Assembly: GCF_902459745.1 (NCBI RefSeq)
Contig: NZ_CABPSJ010000004.1
Coordinates: 660,962-724,961 of the forward strand
Direction of reading: 5' to 3'
Length of the DNA: 64,000 nucleotides
DNA from: Pandoraea communis
GTDB taxonomy: Bacteria > Pseudomonadota > Gammaproteobacteria > Burkholderiales > Burkholderiaceae
Positions 1 to 8,628 of the stretch are shown one piece after another. A model generated the notes under the pieces. That model saw only the letters and a program-made list of their open reading frames with translations, made no database searches and was not told the origin of the DNA. The position numbers and the translations under genes were made by a program. Numbering within the stretch: position 1 is the first letter of the stretch; each line of letters begins with the position of its first letter.

Positions 1-960
1 GTGCCATTCGGCATAGAAGCCGGCGGCGCGAAGCTTCTCGCGGAATTGCTCGTTGTTCGGTGCGTTGAACACGAGACCCTTCTGCTTGAGTTCGGCCATG
101 ACGCCGTCGTTGAGCTTGCGCACGTCGTCGCGTTGCGCCATCGCTGCGGCGTTCACGTTGGCGGTGACGATCGCCTGCAAGTCCTTGGGCAGCTTGTCCC
201 ATTTCTGCTTGTTGGCGAGGAACCAGAAGCCGTCCCACATGTGGTTCGTCATCGACACGTACTTCTGCACTTCATACAGCTTGGCCGTGGTCAGCAGCGC
301 GAGCGGATTCTCCTGCGCTTCAACGATGTGCGTCTGCAAGGCCGAATACACTTCGGCGAAGTTGATCGACGTCGGCGACGAGTCGAAGGCACGGAACATC
401 GACGTCCATAGCGGGCTCGTCGGCACGCGGATCTTCAGGCCCTTGAGGTCGGCCGGCGAGTTGATCGGGCGGCTGCTCGTGGTGATCTGGCGGTAACCGT
501 TTTCCCAGATCTTGTCGAAGGCGAACACCGATGTCTTGGCGATCTGGCCGCGCACGTGCGCCCCGAGGTCGCCGTCCATCGCCGCCCACACCTGACCGTA
601 ATCCTTGAACGCGAAGCCCACGCCCGAAATCTGCGCCGAGGGCACCAGCGTGCCGAGAATCAGCGGCGAGAGCGTGAAGTAATCGATGGCGCCCGAACGG
701 ATCTGGCTCAGCATGTCGCTATCGGTGCCGAGCTGGTTGTTCGGGTAAATCTGGAAGTCGATACGGCCCTTCGATTGCTCTGCGATTTTCTGCGCCATCT
801 CTTTGGCGCGAATGTTCATCGGATGGCTGATGGGCAGGTTGTTGGCGAACTTCAGCGTGAATTCTGCGGCGCGGGCCTGCGTCTGATACAACCCCGTGGC
901 GGCAGCGGCCGAAGTGGCGGCCACAACCTTGATGAAGTGGCGGCGGTCCATATTGCTCAT
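1..960 (-). CDS. TRAP transporter solute-binding protein, DctP family (3' end cut by window edge)
   Basis: Reads as a periplasmic solute receptor of a tripartite ATP-independent periplasmic (TRAP) transporter, which hands organic acids to a DctQM membrane pair. The reverse-strand frame is open from ATG at 960 to the window edge (320 codons, C-terminus missing). It begins with a twin-arginine type leader (MDRRHFIK, then an Ala-rich stretch ending near TQARAAE), followed by the family opening FTLKFANNLPISHP and later the typical segment LKGLKIRVPTSP. An AGGAGA ribosome site lies 7-8 bases upstream. It diverges from the thiolase operon and has its own sigma54-like promoter at 1093-1108. The ligand cannot be read from sequence; the neighbours suggest a carboxylate that is later CoA-activated. 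The dctQ and dctM genes would lie to the left of the window. Confidence 0.9.
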   Translation of the reverse strand, partial: MSNMDRRHFIKVVAATSAAAATGLYQTQARAAEFTLKFANNLPISHPMNIRAKEMAQKIAEQSKGRIDFQIYPNNQLGTDSDMLSQIRSGAIDYFTLSPLILGTLVPSAQISGVGFAFKDYGQVWAAMDGDLGAHVRGQIAKTSVFAFDKIWENGYRQITTSSRPINSPADLKGLKIRVPTSPLWTSMFRAFDSSPTSINFAEVYSALQTHIVEAQENPLALLTTAKLYEVQKYVSMTNHMWDGFWFLANKQKWDKLPKDLQAIVTANVNAAAMAQRDDVRKLNDGVMAELKQKGLVFNAPNNEQFREKLRAAGFYAEWH

Positions 961-1092
961 ACTGCATGTCTCCTGATTATTGGTTTGGTGACTGCGTCTG
1001 ATGCGCGAGGCGTGCTGTCGTGTTGCCATGCAATGCCCCGGCCAACTCCTAATGCAAGCGTGAAGCGACTCGCAAGTGGCTTGGCTATCTTA

Positions 1093-1108
1093 CGCAAGTC
1101 GAATGCCA
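1093..1108 (-). promoter_or_regulatory. sigma54-type -24/-12 promoter for the TRAP gene
   Basis: Reverse strand reads TGGCATTCGACTTGCG: GG and GC elements separated by exactly 10 bases, close to the consensus TGGCAC-N5-TTGC. The transcription start would fall near 1081, about 120 bases ahead of the TRAP start codon. It is paired with a similar promoter facing the other way at 1568-1583. Confidence 0.6.
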
Positions 1109-1285
1109 GATCGCAGTCCGGGCGGGAAAACCCTTATCTTGTTAAGCACTCATGAAGTCCCGCGTCTGTCGGGTTGCCTCGCTGCGCTTCCTTTTATCTG
1201 GCGGAACCCGCCGTGGCGGTACGTCGGCGCCGCGAGCGCCGTTTGCTGCATCTGCGAGCGGAGTCCGATCGGCACCCGGATGCGG

Positions 1286-1365
1286 TGCGACACCTGTCGC
1301 ATTTGGCGCCCGCCTTGCGACACCTGTCGCATGTGATCGACGACAGCGATGCGACAGGTGTCGCA
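1286..1365. promoter_or_regulatory. Three 16-bp palindromes, probable enhancer (UAS) sites of a sigma54 activator
   Basis: TGCGACACCTGTCGCA occurs at 1286-1301 and 1316-1331, and its reverse complement at 1350-1365. Each has perfect 7-bp arms TGCGACA/TGTCGCA around two bases. The start-to-start spacings are 30 and 34 bp, about three helical turns. The block lies roughly 200-280 bp upstream of the -24/-12 elements on both sides, the usual range for enhancer-binding proteins. No sigma54 activator gene is in this window, so the protein that binds is unknown. Confidence 0.7.
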
Positions 1366-1567
1366 TGCCGCCGTGCCCGGCCGGTTGTGTTGCAGCACAG
1401 CAAATACATTTCGTTTGGTGTGCATCCGAATTCACTTGATGCCGTAGTGGATGCGGCTTTACGCTTACGTCAATTGCGAAAGCGCCACAAGCGCGAGCAT
1501 CGCAATCGAGCTGCAATGCGCCGTGGATGCCGTTAGCGCGTCATCGGCGTGGGGAGGTGCCCATGTC

Positions 1568-1583
1568 TGGCATCGAAATTGCT
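1568..1583 (+). promoter_or_regulatory. sigma54-type -24/-12 promoter for the thiolase operon
   Basis: TGGCATCGAAATTGCT has GG and GC exactly 10 bases apart and the TTGCT of the -12 element. A transcript would start near 1594, 30 bases before the thiolase start codon at 1624. This also argues against the longer reading frame that begins at 1549. Confidence 0.7.
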
Positions 1584-1623
1584 CACCGGAGTCTGGATGA
1601 CCCCATTTTTCCGGAGACACTTC

Positions 1624-2790
1624 ATGGTTGCTGCATGCCTTACCGGCTGGGCCCACTCCCAGTTCGGAAAACTCGACAACGTCGATGCCGAAGTCTTGCT
1701 GGCCGACGTCGCACAAGCTGCGCTCGACGACGCGGGCCTTGCGCCCGAACAGATCGATTCCATTCACGTCGGCACTTTCAATGGCGGTTTCCTGTATCAG
1801 GACTTTCCGTCGTCGCTCGTTTTCAACCGAATTCCCGGCCTGCGCTTCAAACCGGCCACGCGCTACGAGAATGCGTGCGCGACGGGGTCGGCCGCCGTGT
1901 ATGGCGGACTGCAATCCATCGAAGCGGGCAAAGCCACGCACGTGCTCGTGATCGGCTTCGAGAAGATGACCGAGCTGGCGACGCCGCAGGTCGGCGAGGT
2001 GTTGCTCAAATGTTCCTACGCACGCGAAGAGGCCGACATTCCGGGCGGTTTTGCGGGCGTGTTCGGCACCATTGCACAAGCGTACTTCGACCGCTATGGC
2101 GACCAGTCCGACGCCCTCGCACGCATTGCGGCGAAGAACCATCGCAACGGTTCGGTCAATCCCTACGCACACATGCGTCGGGACTTCGGTTACGACTTCT
2201 GCCGCAATGTCTCCGAGAAGAATCCGTTTGTGGCCGGGCCGCTCAAGCGTACCGATTGCTCGATGGTGTCGGACGGAGCTGCCGCGCTCGTGATCTCGTC
2301 TGCCGACGTGGCGCGCACGATGCCCAAGGCCGTCGGCTTTCGCGCGGCGGTGCAGGTCAACGACTACTTGCCGCTCTCGCGTCGTGACCCGCTGGCGTTT
2401 GAAGGCGGACAGCACGCCTGGCGTCAGGCACTGGGCGTTGCCGGCGTCTCGCTCAAAGACCTGTCGCTGGTCGAGACACATGACTGTTTCACCATCGCCG
2501 AACTCATCGAGTACGAGGCGATGGGGCTCGCCAAGCCGGGGCAGGGTGCAAACGTGGTGGCCGAGGGGTTGACCGAAAAGAACGGTCTGCTGCCGGTCAA
2601 TCCGTCGGGCGGGTTGAAGGCAAAGGGGCACCCGGTCGGGGCGACAGGCGTCTCCATGCACGTCATGGCCGCCATGCAACTGACAGGGTCTGCGGGTGAG
2701 ATGCAGATCCCGAACGCGAAGCTCGCGGGCGTTTTCAACATGGGCGGGGCGGCAGTGGCGAACTACGTGAGCATTCTCGAAGCGCGCTGA
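1624..2790 (+). CDS. Thiolase family protein, SCP2-type acyl-CoA thiolase / acetyl-CoA acetyltransferase
   Basis: Condensing or thiolytic enzyme acting on CoA esters; 388 aa. The nucleophile motif YENACATGSAAV places the reactive Cys at residue 85. The C-terminal active-site His lies in GGLKAKGHPVGATG (about residue 336). The motif VETHDCFT and the ending FNMGGAA, rather than a C-G-G motif, are typical of the SCP2/sterol-carrier type subgroup. The start at 1624 (GGAGA upstream) fits the sigma54 promoter; an in-frame upstream start at 1549 would lie before the predicted transcript start. It is first in an operon with an acyl-CoA ligase and two PPC-domain genes. SCP2-type thiolases often need a small partner protein, usually an OB-fold DUF35 protein, which is absent here. 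Substrate unknown. Confidence 0.88.
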   Translation: MVAACLTGWAHSQFGKLDNVDAEVLLADVAQAALDDAGLAPEQIDSIHVGTFNGGFLYQDFPSSLVFNRIPGLRFKPATRYENACATGSAAVYGGLQSIEAGKATHVLVIGFEKMTELATPQVGEVLLKCSYAREEADIPGGFAGVFGTIAQAYFDRYGDQSDALARIAAKNHRNGSVNPYAHMRRDFGYDFCRNVSEKNPFVAGPLKRTDCSMVSDGAAALVISSADVARTMPKAVGFRAAVQVNDYLPLSRRDPLAFEGGQHAWRQALGVAGVSLKDLSLVETHDCFTIAELIEYEAMGLAKPGQGANVVAEGLTEKNGLLPVNPSGGLKAKGHPVGATGVSMHVMAAMQLTGSAGEMQIPNAKLAGVFNMGGAAVANYVSILEAR

Positions 2791-2882
2791 TACGTTGCAC
2801 GACAGTGTCAGGCAGGTTGCCCGGCGTTGGCCGGGCAAGACAGACAGCAAGACTGAGAAAGAAGAAAGAGGAGACGAGCGAA

Positions 2883-4460
2883 ATGCTCAAGAAGGTCATG
2901 AATCTCGGCCGGCTGCTGGCCGACGTTGCCCGGCGTCATCCTGACGAACCCGGCGTGATCATCGGTGAGAAGGTCAGCACGTGGGGCGAGATCGACGCCC
3001 GCGTGAACGCCGCCGTCGATGCCTTGCGCAAGCTGGGTGTGCGCCGTGGCGACAAGCTGCTGGTGCATTCGCGCAACAACTTGCCCATCTTCGAGAGCGC
3101 GTGGATCGCCTTTCGGCTGGGCGCGGTCTGGGTGCCGACGAACTTCCGTATCACCCCACCGGAAGCCGCATATCTGGGGCAATCGAGCGGCGCCTGCGTG
3201 ATGATCTACGACGCGGGCTTCGAGGGGCATGTCGACGCTGTGCGTGCCGCCTCGCCGGCGTTGCGCCATGTCATTGCGCTGGGCGCGCCGCGCGCGGGTG
3301 AGATGCACTACGAGACACTGGTGGCCGAACACCTCGGCGCCCCCGGCTATGAAGCGGAAGTCGAGTACGAAGACCCGTTGTGGTTCTTCTACACATCGGG
3401 CACGACCGGCCATCCGAAGGCGGGTGTGCTCTCGCATGGGCAGATGGCTTTCGTCGTCACCAATCATTTGGCCGATCTGATGCCCGGCATCACTTACCGC
3501 AGCCGCTCGATGGTGGTGGCGCCGCTCTCGCACGGGGCGGGCATTCACGCCATCGTGAATACGGCACGCGGGGCGGCCAGCGTGCTGCTGCCGGGCGAGA
3601 AGATGGACGCGGAGCAGGTCTGGCAGGCCATCGAGCGTTATCGCGTCGACAACATGTTCACGGTGCCGACCATCGTCAAGATGCTGGTCGAAGACCCGGC
3701 GGTGGATCGCTACGACCATAGCTCGTTGCGCTTTGTGATCTATGCCGGGGCGCCGATGTATCGCGCGGATCAGAAATACGCGCTGCAAAAGCTGGGCCGA
3801 GTGCTGGTGCAGTACTACGGTCTGGGCGAGGTGACGGGCAACATCACGGTACTGCCGCCGTGGCTGCACAGCGACGACGACAACGCGCCCGACGCGCGCA
3901 TCGGCACTTGCGGTGTGCCGCGCACAGGCATGGAGGTGGCGATTCTCGACGAGCATGGCGAGCGTCAGCCACCGTTCGCCTCAGGCGAGATCTGTGTGCG
4001 CGGGCCGGCGGTCTTCATGGGGTATCACAACAATCCGGACGCGAACGCCAAGGCGTTCAAGGACGACTGGTTCCACACTGGCGATCTCGGGCATGTGGAT
4101 GCGCAGGGTTTCCTGTACATCACGGGACGCGCCTCGGACATGTACATCTCGGGGGGCTCGAACGTCTACCCGCGCGAGATCGAGGAAGCGTTGCTCACGC
4201 ACCCGGCCGTGTCGGAGTGCGCGGTGCTTGGCGTGCCCGACCCCAAGTGGGGCGAGAGCGGGCTCGCAGTGGTGGTCGCACGGGAGGGCATGGCAGCTCA
4301 GGCCGATGAACTGCTCGGACATCTCGAAGCGCGCATTGCCCGCTACAAGTGGCCGCGTCGCTTCATTTTCTGGAATGCCATGCCCAAGTCGGGCTACGGC
4401 AAGATCGTGAAGAAGCAAATCAAGACGATGCTCGAAGAGCAAGGAGACTATCGACTATGA
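2883..4460 (+). CDS. AMP-forming acyl-CoA synthetase (acid-CoA ligase)
   Basis: Activates a carboxylic acid to its CoA ester through an acyl-adenylate; 525 aa, usual family length. Visible ANL-superfamily motifs are FFYTSGTTGHPKAG (P-loop-like), YYGLGEVTG, DWFHTGDLG, and the catalytic Lys region YGKIVKK near the C-terminus. An AGGAG site sits about ten bases before the ATG at 2883; a longer in-frame reading to 2805 has no support. It follows the thiolase by 92 bases and its stop overlaps the start of the next gene (ATGA), so translation is coupled. With the TRAP receptor opposite, the simplest reading is uptake of an organic acid, CoA activation here, and thiolysis by the upstream gene. The exact acid is not identifiable. 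Confidence 0.88.
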   Translation: MLKKVMNLGRLLADVARRHPDEPGVIIGEKVSTWGEIDARVNAAVDALRKLGVRRGDKLLVHSRNNLPIFESAWIAFRLGAVWVPTNFRITPPEAAYLGQSSGACVMIYDAGFEGHVDAVRAASPALRHVIALGAPRAGEMHYETLVAEHLGAPGYEAEVEYEDPLWFFYTSGTTGHPKAGVLSHGQMAFVVTNHLADLMPGITYRSRSMVVAPLSHGAGIHAIVNTARGAASVLLPGEKMDAEQVWQAIERYRVDNMFTVPTIVKMLVEDPAVDRYDHSSLRFVIYAGAPMYRADQKYALQKLGRVLVQYYGLGEVTGNITVLPPWLHSDDDNAPDARIGTCGVPRTGMEVAILDEHGERQPPFASGEICVRGPAVFMGYHNNPDANAKAFKDDWFHTGDLGHVDAQGFLYITGRASDMYISGGSNVYPREIEEALLTHPAVSECAVLGVPDPKWGESGLAVVVAREGMAAQADELLGHLEARIARYKWPRRFIFWNAMPKSGYGKIVKKQIKTMLEEQGDYRL

Positions 4461-4993
4461 AACCTGCGCTTTCACGGATCTATCGGCATGCAGGCGCCCC
4501 CACGTTACCCCGTGTGGAAGACTGCGTGTTGAGCGGGCAGCACGAACTGCGCGTGACGATCCGGTCTGGTGCGAATCTCGGAGAGGCCTTACGCGCGGCG
4601 TTATCCCGCTATGCGTATGGCGGCGGCGTCGGCCGCTTCTGCGCGGGCACCGCGCGAGGTCTGCGGTATCACATGATAGAGAACACCGCTGACACGGAGC
4701 GCCCCTTCGGCTATGGGGCGCCGGTCGACGAAACCCGGGAGGTGGATCTGATCGGCGGTGCGATCACGGTCGGCCGTACGGCCGACGGTGCCACGCTGTT
4801 GCATTGCCATGCGGGGTTTTCCGACCCGTGTGGCGAATTGCATGGCGGTCATCTGATTCTCGATCACACCTGGGCCGGAGACGAGCCTGTGGTGATTCGC
4901 CTGTGTCTGTTCGAGCACGGCGGCTACGTGACCGCCGATGACGACGAGACGCGCTTTCACCTGCTCCATCCCGTCGCCGGAGGCCTCTCATGA
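4457..4993 (+). CDS. PPC/DUF296-domain protein (first of a tandem pair)
   Basis: 178-aa cytoplasmic protein resembling the PPC (plants and prokaryotes conserved, DUF296) fold, best seen in LLHCHAGFSDPCGELHGGHL, the histidine- and GGH-containing strand pair of that family. No signal peptide or membrane segment. The start at 4457 overlaps the ligase stop by four bases and has an AGGAG about nine bases upstream. The function of stand-alone PPC proteins in bacteria is poorly known; trimeric assembly is typical. Its place between an acyl-CoA ligase and a second PPC gene, in an operon with a thiolase, suggests a role in acyl-CoA metabolism, possibly as accessory or partner protein. That role is inference. 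Confidence 0.7.
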   Translation: MKPALSRIYRHAGAPTLPRVEDCVLSGQHELRVTIRSGANLGEALRAALSRYAYGGGVGRFCAGTARGLRYHMIENTADTERPFGYGAPVDETREVDLIGGAITVGRTADGATLLHCHAGFSDPCGELHGGHLILDHTWAGDEPVVIRLCLFEHGGYVTADDDETRFHLLHPVAGGLS

Positions 4994-5403
4994 GTACAGC
5001 GCTGGATGTTCCGGTGGCCATCGAGAACGGCACGCTGGGCAGGTTGGTCGTGGCACGTCTCAAACCGAATCAGGACCTGACGGAGAGCATCGAGGCGCTG
5101 TGCGCGGAGCATGGCATCTCGCGGGCCATCGTGCGCGGCGCGGTGGGGAGTCTGATTGACGCACGTCTGGCATTTCGCGCGGGTGACGGCTGGCGTGAGC
5201 AACTGGTGAGCGGCCCCGGCGTGGAAATCCTCAATGTGTTCGGCGAGGTGGATGTCCGGCCCGATGCCGCGCACACGCTGCCCATGCTGCACGGCATGGT
5301 GGCGGACACGGAGGGACGCATGTTCGCAGGACGCTTCGTGCGTGGCGGCAATCTGTCGTTCATCACGATCGAAGTGACGTTGCAGGAGTGGTTGCCCGCG
5401 TAG
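4990..5403 (+). CDS. PPC/DUF296-domain protein (second of a tandem pair)
   Basis: 137-aa protein with a clearer PPC-domain signature than its neighbour: GVEILNVFGEV, then MLHGMVADTEGRMFAGRF, then a final strand FITIEVTLQEW. It starts inside the stop of the preceding gene (ATGA overlap 4990-4993), so the pair is translationally coupled. It is the last gene of the thiolase operon and is followed after 29 bases by a terminator hairpin. Two different PPC proteins in a row could form a mixed oligomer. No catalytic residues can be assigned. Confidence 0.75.
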   Translation: MSTALDVPVAIENGTLGRLVVARLKPNQDLTESIEALCAEHGISRAIVRGAVGSLIDARLAFRAGDGWREQLVSGPGVEILNVFGEVDVRPDAAHTLPMLHGMVADTEGRMFAGRFVRGGNLSFITIEVTLQEWLPA

Positions 5404-5432
5404 TCGCCGCCAGCGACGTGCCGCGTGAGGCG

Positions 5433-5461
5433 AATGGGGAGTCCGGGGACTCCCCATTTTT
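5433..5461 (+). terminator. Rho-independent terminator of the thiolase operon
   Basis: Perfect 12-bp arms AATGGGGAGTCC / GGACTCCCCATT, directly followed by a T run (5457-5461). It ends on the stop codon of the convergent hydrolase gene. Confidence 0.85.
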
Positions 5462-6240
5462 CAATGAGGTTGAGCGGCGGTTTCGCTGTCGCTTCGCAAG
5501 AAGGATTCGATCGCGGCGACCAGCGCGAGAGGCGTCTCGTTCATCGGGTAGTGGCCGGCGTTGCCGAGAACTTCGACGCTGGCGTGCACATAGCGTTGCA
5601 AGTACGTCTGCGTCATGAGTGCGGTGTTGAACGTCGGATCGTTTTCGCCAATCAGCACCTTGACCGGCAGCGTGCTTTGAAGCGCATCGCTGAAGTCCGT
5701 GTCGGCCCAGGCGCGGAAATAGGCCGCGAATGCCTGTGCGGACGAATGCGCCGCCGAGTATTGCGCCTTCCATGCAATCCATGACGGCGGCAGACGCAGG
5801 CCCGTACTGCGCGCGATGATCGTCTTGCGATGGTCCAGCGATGTCGCCGCGTCTTCGAACAGCGCGCGCCGGGTGGCGTCGAACGGTACGCCGCCGCAGG
5901 GCACCGGGGCGACGGGCACGAGTTTGCGTATGCGGTGAGGGGCGAGGGCCGCGACCTTCTCGATGGCCATGCCGCCCATCGAATGGCCGATCAGGCTGAA
6001 GGTGGACAGACCGAGGGTATCGGCCAGATCGATGGTGTCCTGCGCGATCTCGGCGATCGTATAGGCGCCGGGGGTGTCGCGCATGCCGCCGTAGCCGCGG
6101 TAGTCCATAAAGACGTAACTGAACTCGTCATGTGACAACCACGGTTCGCACTCATGAAATGAACGAGCGTCGCCGAACCAGCCATGCAGCACGATGACGG
6201 CATGCGGGCCGTGACCGGCGCGGTGATAGGTATTGGGCAT
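5461..6240 (-). CDS. Alpha/beta-fold hydrolase
   Basis: 259-aa single-domain hydrolase. The oxyanion-hole segment is VLHGWFGD, the nucleophile elbow GHSMGG (Ser), the acid GENDPTF (Asp) and the base GNAGHYPMNE (His), in the expected order. No signal peptide. The start is placed at ATG 6240 (MPNTYHRAG), preceded by GGAG; the frame is open further upstream, but that part is Arg-rich and lies in the divergent promoter gap. The gene is divergent from an AraC-type regulator only 127 bases away, which probably controls it. The substrate is not evident; esterase, lactonase or C-C hydrolase are all possible. Confidence 0.85.
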   Translation of the reverse strand: MPNTYHRAGHGPHAVIVLHGWFGDARSFHECEPWLSHDEFSYVFMDYRGYGGMRDTPGAYTIAEIAQDTIDLADTLGLSTFSLIGHSMGGMAIEKVAALAPHRIRKLVPVAPVPCGGVPFDATRRALFEDAATSLDHRKTIIARSTGLRLPPSWIAWKAQYSAAHSSAQAFAAYFRAWADTDFSDALQSTLPVKVLIGENDPTFNTALMTQTYLQRYVHASVEVLGNAGHYPMNETPLALVAAIESFLRSDSETAAQPH

Positions 6241-6367
6241 TTTGACTCCGGGAGCGGGTGTTGAGACATCCGGCGCACGCAATGGCGGCCGGATAACGAC
6301 GCTAATCGTAGTGACCCTGCGGCGTGCCCGATGCCGATGCCGGGTCGTTAGCTGTAGAATCCGGGCC

Positions 6368-7147
6368 ATGCGAAATACGCTGATCGATCCCTACGAACAT
6401 TTGCCGCGAAGCGTGGTGGTCACGGCCAACGACTACCCGGCGGGACTCACATTTCCCGAGCATGCCCACGCGCGCGGGCAATTCGCGTTCGCGTCGCGAG
6501 GCTTGATTACGGTGTCGACGCCGCAGGGCCGGTGGTTCGTGCCGCCGCAACGTGCCTGCTGGGTACCTGCCGGTGTCTCGCACGCCATGACGATGAGCGG
6601 CCCGGTGACCATGCTCAATACCTTCGTGACGCCGCATGCCTCGGGGGCCGCCGGTTTGCCGGATCGCTGCTGCGTGTATGGGGTTTCGCCATTGCTCAGG
6701 CAGTTGCTGGAAGACGCCGTCGATCTGCCGCCGATGTATGACGAAGACGCGCGCGACGGCAAACTCATGGCGTTGCTGATTGCCGAGATGGCCGCGATGC
6801 CGCGTCTGTCGTTACATGCGCCGCTGCCTGACGATGCGCAACTCGCAAGCGTTTGCCGGGCGGTATTCGCCGCGCCCTCGATGACGACCGGTCTCGACGA
6901 GGCGGCGGCCATGGCATCGATGAGCCGTCGCACATTCACGCGCCGGTTTCGTGAGCAGACGGGCGTGAGTTTTGCCGAATGGCGTCAACAGGTCTGTTTG
7001 CTGGCCGCGATTGCGCGGCTGAACGACGGGCAATCCGTGACGCGTGTCGCGCTCGATCTGGGGTATGGGAGTCCGAGCGCGTTCACGGCGGCGTTTCGCC
7101 ATGTGCTGGGTGCGGTGCCCAGCCGGTATCTCGCGGGGTCGGATTGA
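6368..7147 (+). CDS. AraC/XylS-family transcriptional regulator with N-terminal cupin
   Basis: 259 aa. The N-terminal cupin-like ligand domain (about residues 10-90) contains HAHARGQFAFASRG, typical of the AraC_binding group. The C-terminal part (about 160-255) holds the two helix-turn-helix motifs, including MSRRTFTRRFREQTGVSFAEWR and VALDLGYGSPSAFTAAFRH. The start at 6368 gives a normal-sized protein; the longer frame from 6233 would run into the neighbouring gene. It is divergent from the alpha/beta hydrolase and likely activates it in response to a small molecule. Confidence 0.88.
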   Translation: MRNTLIDPYEHLPRSVVVTANDYPAGLTFPEHAHARGQFAFASRGLITVSTPQGRWFVPPQRACWVPAGVSHAMTMSGPVTMLNTFVTPHASGAAGLPDRCCVYGVSPLLRQLLEDAVDLPPMYDEDARDGKLMALLIAEMAAMPRLSLHAPLPDDAQLASVCRAVFAAPSMTTGLDEAAAMASMSRRTFTRRFREQTGVSFAEWRQQVCLLAAIARLNDGQSVTRVALDLGYGSPSAFTAAFRHVLGAVPSRYLAGSD

Positions 7148-7169
7148 GCGCTTGCGATCTGTGAGATTC

Positions 7170-7204
7170 ATCGGGGCGCCTCGGATGAGTGCGCCCCGAT
7201 GGGT
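7170..7204 (+). terminator. Terminator-like hairpin after the AraC gene
   Basis: Ten-base arms ATCGGGGCGC / GCGCCCCGAT around an 11-base loop, followed by TGGGTTTGT. The T tract is short, so termination may be partial. It lies between convergent genes. Confidence 0.55.
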
Positions 7205-7231
7205 TTGTGCTGTCGCGTGTGAGGTCTCGGA

Positions 7232-8449
7232 TCAGGGAACCGTAGGCTGCACCAGTCCGTCTTCACGGAACATGTGTTTGATGCCGCGTACCGCCTGACG
7301 AATGCGCGACTCGTTTTCGATCAACGCGAAGCGCACATATTCGTCTCCGTACTCTCCGAAGCCGATACCCGGCGAGACCGAGACCTTGGCCTGCGCAAGC
7401 AGCTTCTTTGCGAATTCGAGCGAGCCGAGCGCGCGGTACGGTTCCGGAATGCGCGCCCAGATGTACATCGACGCGCGCGGCAGATCGACCGCCCAGCCGG
7501 CTTCCGTCAATCCTTTGTAGAGCACATCGCGGCGGCGCTGATACTGGGCGCGAATCTCTTCGACGCACTGCTGATCGCCCTCGAGTGCGGCGATGGCCGC
7601 GACCTGCAAGGGCGTGAACGTGCCGTAGTCGTGATAGCTCTTGATGCGGGCGAGGGCAGAGACCAGATCGGCATTGCCGACCATGAAGCCGATGCGCCAG
7701 CCGGCCATGTTGTAGCTCTTCGAGAGCGTGAAAAATTCGACGGCCACGTCCTTCGCGCCAGGCACCTGCATGATCGAGGGCGCTTTGTAGCCGTCGTAGA
7801 CGATATCGGCGTAGGCCAGATCGTGCACCACGAGAATGTCGTGTTTGCGGGCCAGATCGACCACGCGCTCGAAGAATTCGAGTTCGACGCACTGTGCCGT
7901 GGGGTTCGACGGGAAGCCGAGAATCACCATCTTCGGCTTCGGATGGCTCTCGCGAATGCCGCGCTCGAGTTCGGTGAAGAAGTCGATGCCGGGTGTCATC
8001 GGCACGGAGCGGATGTTCGCCCCCGCGATGACCGCGCCGTAGATGTGGATCGGATACGATGGATTCGGCACGAGCACCGTGTCGCCCTGATCCAGCGTGG
8101 CGAGCATCAGGTGGGCGAGACCTTCCTTCGATCCGATGGTGACGATGGCTTCGCGCTCGGGATCGAGATCCACGTCATAGCGATCCTTGTACCAGCGCGT
8201 GATCGCGCGGCGCAGACGTGGAATGCCGCGCGAGGTCGAATAACCGTGCGTGTCGGGGCGTTGTGCGACTTCGACGAGCTTGCTGACGATATGCGGCGGG
8301 GTCGCGCCATCGGGATTGCCCATCGACAGATCGATGATGTCCTCGCCACGGCGGCGTGCCGCCATCTTCAGCTCGGCGGTGATGTTGAAAACGTAGGGGG
8401 GAAGGCGATTGATGCGCGTAAAGCTGCGCGAGCTCTGGGAGCTGGACAT
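7232..8449 (-). CDS. alaC: PLP-dependent class I/II aminotransferase, AlaC-like
   Basis: 405-aa fold-type I aminotransferase; transfers an amino group to a keto acid, with alanine/glutamate as the likely pair for AlaC-type enzymes. The PLP Lys lies in [13 protein letters not shown]; the PLP-binding Asp is in [14 protein letters not shown]. The opening [16 protein letters not shown] with DLSMGNPDG is typical of the AlaC/MalY-like group. The start at 8449 ([10 protein letters not shown]) is chosen because the upstream in-frame extension to 8509 is Arg-rich; its ribosome site AGGAT is modest. Stand-alone gene, divergent from emrE. Other group members act as diaminopimelate aminotransferases, so substrate specificity is uncertain. 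Confidence 0.85.
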   Translation of the reverse strand: MSSSQSSRSFTRINRLPPYVFNITAELKMAARRRGEDIIDLSMGNPDGATPPHIVSKLVEVAQRPDTHGYSTSRGIPRLRRAITRWYKDRYDVDLDPEREAIVTIGSKEGLAHLMLATLDQGDTVLVPNPSYPIHIYGAVIAGANIRSVPMTPGIDFFTELERGIRESHPKPKMVILGFPSNPTAQCVELEFFERVVDLARKHDILVVHDLAYADIVYDGYKAPSIMQVPGAKDVAVEFFTLSKSYNMAGWRIGFMVGNADLVSALARIKSYHDYGTFTPLQVAAIAALEGDQQCVEEIRAQYQRRRDVLYKGLTEAGWAVDLPRASMYIWARIPEPYRALGSLEFAKKLLAQAKVSVSPGIGFGEYGDEYVRFALIENESRIRQAVRGIKHMFREDGLVQPTVP

Positions 8450-8628
8450 GGCAATCCTGGAACGTAAGCGCCCGGAACCGTCCGAGCGACGCCGGTGTGC
8501 TGGCCACACCGTGACGGCGACTTTAGCGCGGCGCGGCCCCCTTAGGCAAGCGTTTTTTTGCGCGACGCGGCGCGGAATCCGTCGGTTATGATGGGCGCCT
8601 CTTGAGTTCGCGCATACGAGGAATTTCG

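Noticed and set aside
1465-2850. 461-aa open frame antisense to the thiolase gene
   Set aside because: Shadow of a strong coding gene in high-GC DNA; His/Arg-rich composition and no family motifs.
2808-3956. 382-aa open frame antisense to the acyl-CoA ligase
   Set aside because: Same shadow effect; the forward strand has all ligase motifs.
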